NCBI GenBank assembly: GCA_027493405.1 | Contig: JAOSKV010000012.1 | Coordinates: 248,001 to 312,000, forward strand | Direction: 5' to 3' | Source of the DNA: FEB-22 sp003105195 | GTDB taxonomy: Bacteria; Pseudomonadota; Alphaproteobacteria; Rhizobiales; Xanthobacteraceae | Length of the DNA: 64,000 bases | Translations under genes and position numbers: made by a program | The notes under the pieces: model-generated | The model's input: only the letters and a program-made list of their open reading frames with translations | Database searches by the model: none | What the model was told of the DNA's origin: nothing | Shown here: positions 61,592 through 64,000 of the stretch, one piece after another | Numbering within the stretch: position 1 is the stretch's first letter | How the letters are laid out: each line of letters begins with the position of its first letter

Positions 61592-62788
61592 TCAGCGCGC
61601 CGCTTCGACGAGCGCAAGCGCCTCACCCCGCCACAGGCCGACGCTGGTCACGACCGCCTGGGAGAGAGGCCCCTCCATGGGACGCTCGAAGCCCGAGTGG
61701 TCGCAGGGCGGGAACAGCCGCCCATGATCGAGCGCCGCGGCCGCGAGCGCGACATTGATCGGAAACTGCGGTTCGAGCGCCTGCCCGAGATGGGTGCCGG
61801 TGGCGCGGATCGGAAGGCCGTGGCGCGCGAGGAAATCGCGCTCCTCCGCGGTCGCCGGCTCGATGCCGGTCGCCCCCGAGATCACCGCGGCTTCGCCGCT
61901 CTTGAGCAGCGGGGCCACCTTGCCCCACATGCGGTCGAGCGCCTGCGCGACCTCGCCGGGCCTGCGCCGCGTGCGGTCCGAATGCACCGCCGAGATACGC
62001 GCGAAGGGCTTGGCGCCGCGCGCCTCGGCATGCCGGCGCTCCTCCAGCACCAGGAAGGCGCCGATGGTGCCGAGCTCCATGCCGCCGCCGTCGCCGGCCC
62101 GCTCCCACACGCCGGTCGGCTCGCCGTGGCGCAGCACGCCGCCCATCACGAGATGCTGCACGATGTCCCAGCGCTCGGCATTGTAGGCGCCGCCCACCAG
62201 CGCGATCCGGCTCTGTCCGGCGGCGATCCGCGACATCGCGATGCGCACCGCGTCGACGCCTGCCGACTCCTCGCCCATGAAGGTGCGCGACGAGCCGATC
62301 ACGCCGTGCACGATCGAGATGTTGCCGGCCATCAGGTTGGAGAGCTGCGCCAGGAACAGGGTGGGGCGCAGGTCGTTCATCAGCCGCTCGTTGACGAACA
62401 CCGCCGGCTTCTCGGCCTTCGGGATGCCCGCCATGATCGCGGTGTCGACCGCCAGATCGCGCTCGCCGCCGCCGGCCGCAACGATCATGTCCATGTCGGA
62501 CAGCAGCTCCGCTTTGCCCTTGGCGCCGGCCGAGTCGAGCGCGAGCCCGGCCGCATAGGTGCCGATGCGCTGCCAGGCCTCCATCTGGCGCTGATCGCCC
62601 TTCTTCGGAATCTGCTTGTCGAAGTCGAGTGTGACCAGCGGATGCACCAGATAGGGCGCGTAGTCGGCGGAGGGTGCGCCGAGCCGCGCGGCCTCCAGCT
62701 TCTGCCAGTGCGCCGCGACGCCCTCCCCGAGGCAAGAGACGATGCCGATGCCGGTGATGCAGGTTTCGGCGGGCTTGGTGTCAGCCAT
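61592..62788 (-). CDS. Degenerate ketosynthase FabF2XL-like (chain-length-factor type)
   Basis: A 398-residue ketosynthase homologue. It keeps the fold (CITGIGIVSCLGEGVAAHWQ, GGMELGTIGAFLVLEERRHA, GHTLGQ-like ATGTHLGQALEPQFPINVAL). The catalytic Cys motif is replaced by GVIGSSRTFMGEESAGVDAV, with no Cys, and the HGTGT loop is missing. It resembles a chain length factor that would pair with FabF1XL. It overlaps the upstream dehydratase gene by 8 bases. The ATG at 62788 starts MADTKPAETC. Confidence 0.9.
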   Translation of the reverse strand: MADTKPAETCITGIGIVSCLGEGVAAHWQKLEAARLGAPSADYAPYLVHPLVTLDFDKQIPKKGDQRQMEAWQRIGTYAAGLALDSAGAKGKAELLSDMDMIVAAGGGERDLAVDTAIMAGIPKAEKPAVFVNERLMNDLRPTLFLAQLSNLMAGNISIVHGVIGSSRTFMGEESAGVDAVRIAMSRIAAGQSRIALVGGAYNAERWDIVQHLVMGGVLRHGEPTGVWERAGDGGGMELGTIGAFLVLEERRHAEARGAKPFARISAVHSDRTRRRPGEVAQALDRMWGKVAPLLKSGEAAVISGATGIEPATAEERDFLARHGLPIRATGTHLGQALEPQFPINVALAAAALDHGRLFPPCDHSGFERPMEGPLSQAVVTSVGLWRGEALALVEAAR

Positions 62789-63254
62789 GGGCGGGCGCCT
62801 GCATCGGGAACTGGATGAGCGCGGCGACCTTCTCCATGCTGACGCGGAATTCCGGGTTGGGGAATTCGACCACGCGGAAGGTGATCTCGGCATTCGCCGT
62901 GAGCTTGCCTTCGACGCGGATCTCGGCCTTGGTCATGGCGAAGCCGGAGCCTTCGTGCACCATCTGAGCCGAGATCTCCAACACTTTGCCGGGCGGCACG
63001 AAATTACGCAGCTTCGCCTCCTTGAAGGCGGCCAGGAAGGGCATCCGGGTGAAGCTGGTGGCGCCGATGATCAGCCAGCCCGAGGCCTGCGCCATGGCTT
63101 CGCACAGGAGCACGCCCGGCATCAGCGGATAGCCCGGGAAGTGCCCCTCGAACACCGGCGACTCCATCGGGACCGTCGCCTCCATGCGGATCGCCCGCGC
63201 CGCGAGATCGAGCTCGACGACGCGGTCCACCATCTGGAAATACTCGAGCCGCAT
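62781..63254 (-). CDS. 3-hydroxyacyl-ACP dehydratase (FabZ-like)
   Basis: A 157-residue hotdog-fold dehydratase. The active site reads SPVFEGHFPGYPLMPGVLLC followed by EAMAQASGWLIIGA, with the catalytic His in GHFP and Glu in CEAMAQ. The ending EFRVSMEKVAALIQFP is typical of the fabZXL type. It removes water in the very-long-chain fatty acid cycle. Its 3' end overlaps the next gene. Confidence 0.92.
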   Translation of the reverse strand: MRLEYFQMVDRVVELDLAARAIRMEATVPMESPVFEGHFPGYPLMPGVLLCEAMAQASGWLIIGATSFTRMPFLAAFKEAKLRNFVPPGKVLEISAQMVHEGSGFAMTKAEIRVEGKLTANAEITFRVVEFPNPEFRVSMEKVAALIQFPMQAPAHG

Positions 63255-63308
63255 GTGCTCAGTGCTCTCCGCGGCGCCACCGCGAGACGCGGGTTCCGCG
63301 CGCCGCCA

Positions 63309-63590
63309 CTAGGCCCCCTTGGCGGCGATCAGGCCGTCGATACGCTCGCAGAGGTTCTTGAGCACGAAGTACTGCTCGGTCGAGGCCTTGCCCTCGTTGA
63401 CCTCCTGGGTCCACTGCTCGAGCGGCAGCTTGATCGCAAAGGCCTTGTCGATCGCGAAGGCGATGTCCAGGAAGTCGAGGGAATCGATGCCGAGGTCGTC
63501 GATCGCGTGGCTCTCGGGCTTGATGTTCTCGCGCGGGATATCGCACGTCTCGGAAATGATGTTGGCAACGGTGTCGAACGTCGAGGACAT
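63309..63590 (-). CDS. acpXL: Very-long-chain acyl carrier protein AcpXL
   Basis: A 93-residue acyl carrier protein, the length of rhizobial AcpXL. The phosphopantetheine Ser is in HAIDDLGIDSLDFLDIAFAI. The flanking helices MSSTFDTVANIISETCDIPR and WTQEVNEGKASTEQYFVLKN are characteristic of AcpXL rather than the housekeeping AcpP. It carries the C28 chain for lipid A. The ATG at 63590 is preferred; a longer frame upstream adds residues unlike ACP. It heads the cluster of seven genes ending in lpxXL. Confidence 0.95.
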   Translation of the reverse strand: MSSTFDTVANIISETCDIPRENIKPESHAIDDLGIDSLDFLDIAFAIDKAFAIKLPLEQWTQEVNEGKASTEQYFVLKNLCERIDGLIAAKGA

Positions 63591-63763
63591 CGGCAACCCT
63601 CTGAAAAATTTCGCTTTTTGCTGGCATTGCGCAGGCCGCGCAAAACCCCCGGGCAGGACATCGGACGCCCCGCCGCCCCACTCATGGTCCGGCCTCCGTA
63701 TAGCCAAGCGGGGCCGGGAGTTCAATCGAGACGGAGGGATTCTGGGCGCGGCCGGGTCCCGGT

Positions 63764-64000
63764 TCAGGCTTCCGCCTTCCCCCGCAGCCGTTCGATCTCC
63801 GCGGTCAATTCCGCGATCCGGCGGTCGCGGGCGATCAGGGCGGCTGCCACCTCGGGCTCGTCGAACCTCCGGGTGATGTGCTGGGGGCAGTTCCAGTTGA
63901 AGCCCTCGACCGTGATCGCCACCAGCCGCTCGATCCTGGCCGGGTAGTCCGCGACGGCGAGCCGGCCCGCCAGCTCGGCATCGGCGGCCGGGTCGATCAG
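63764..64000 (-). CDS. Pyridoxamine 5'-phosphate oxidase-like FMN-binding protein, N-terminus beyond the window
   Basis: The last 78 residues of a protein. LAVADYPARIERLVAITVEG followed by FNWNCPQHITRRFDEPEVAA is the C-terminal signature of a pyridoxamine-oxidase-like FMN-binding family. A coiled-coil tail follows (RDRRIAELTAEIERLRGKAE). Its substrate is unknown. It is on the same strand as acpXL but separated by about 170 bases. Confidence 0.82.
   Translation of the reverse strand: MIDPAADAELAGRLAVADYPARIERLVAITVEGFNWNCPQHITRRFDEPEVAAALIARDRRIAELTAEIERLRGKAEA

Overview
The window is GC-rich chromosomal DNA from an alphaproteobacterium, most likely a Hyphomicrobiales member near Bradyrhizobium, Rhodopseudomonas or the Xanthobacteraceae. 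Four things point there: a complete cluster for very-long-chain fatty acylation of lipid A (acpXL-fabZ-fabF2-fabF1-fabG-adh-lpxXL), a badR-badH-badI cyclohexanecarboxylate locus, several DUF1236 and BA14K-like envelope proteins, and dispersed palindromic repeats typical of that group. No rRNA or tRNA gene was seen.

Layout. 1-14.1 kb is mostly envelope and housekeeping: GST, Inh-like lipoprotein, methylmalonate-semialdehyde dehydrogenase, MscL, LysM protein, GNAT, chemoreceptor, methyltransferase, class A PBP and L,D-transpeptidase, with remnants of a chemoreceptor, an AraC regulator and a TPR protein. 14.1-17.3 kb carries a phage-like early module: an S24 repressor divergent from a Cro-like gene, a DnaA domain IV-like protein and a DUF6456-like protein. 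17.3-23.5 kb returns to chromosomal genes (pilus/VWA protein, cspA, rpsU, DUF1236 proteins). 23.8-43.4 kb is a colinear structural and lysis block of a short-tailed prophage: terminase, portal, scaffold, DUF5309 capsid, adaptor, tail hub, S74-containing protein, collar fibre, endolysin and holins. No integrase is visible. 43.5-45.2 kb is motAB behind a CtrA site. 45.3-46.5 kb is a complete ISAs1-type insertion with a 10-bp target duplication. 46.7-49.2 kb is a restriction-modification cassette (vsr, dcm, putative endonuclease). Then come rhodanese, aminotransferase, an outer-membrane protein, a polyamine-type binding protein, a MATE exporter, the bad genes, and finally the lipid A cluster on the minus strand.

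How parts connect. The S24 repressor region holds three 17-bp palindromes. Two sites of the same type stand 7 kb away in front of a coupled pair of small unknown genes (7874-8315), so these appear to be one regulon. The terminase operon starts with a promoter followed at once by an intrinsic terminator, suggesting control by antitermination.

Caution on quality. At least eight otherwise intact genes, both host and phage, are broken by 1- or 2-base frameshifts, several in (GC)n or homopolymer runs, and one gene holds a run of 29 C. Much of this is probably sequencing or assembly error rather than decay. Frameshifted genes are annotated at full length with the shift noted.
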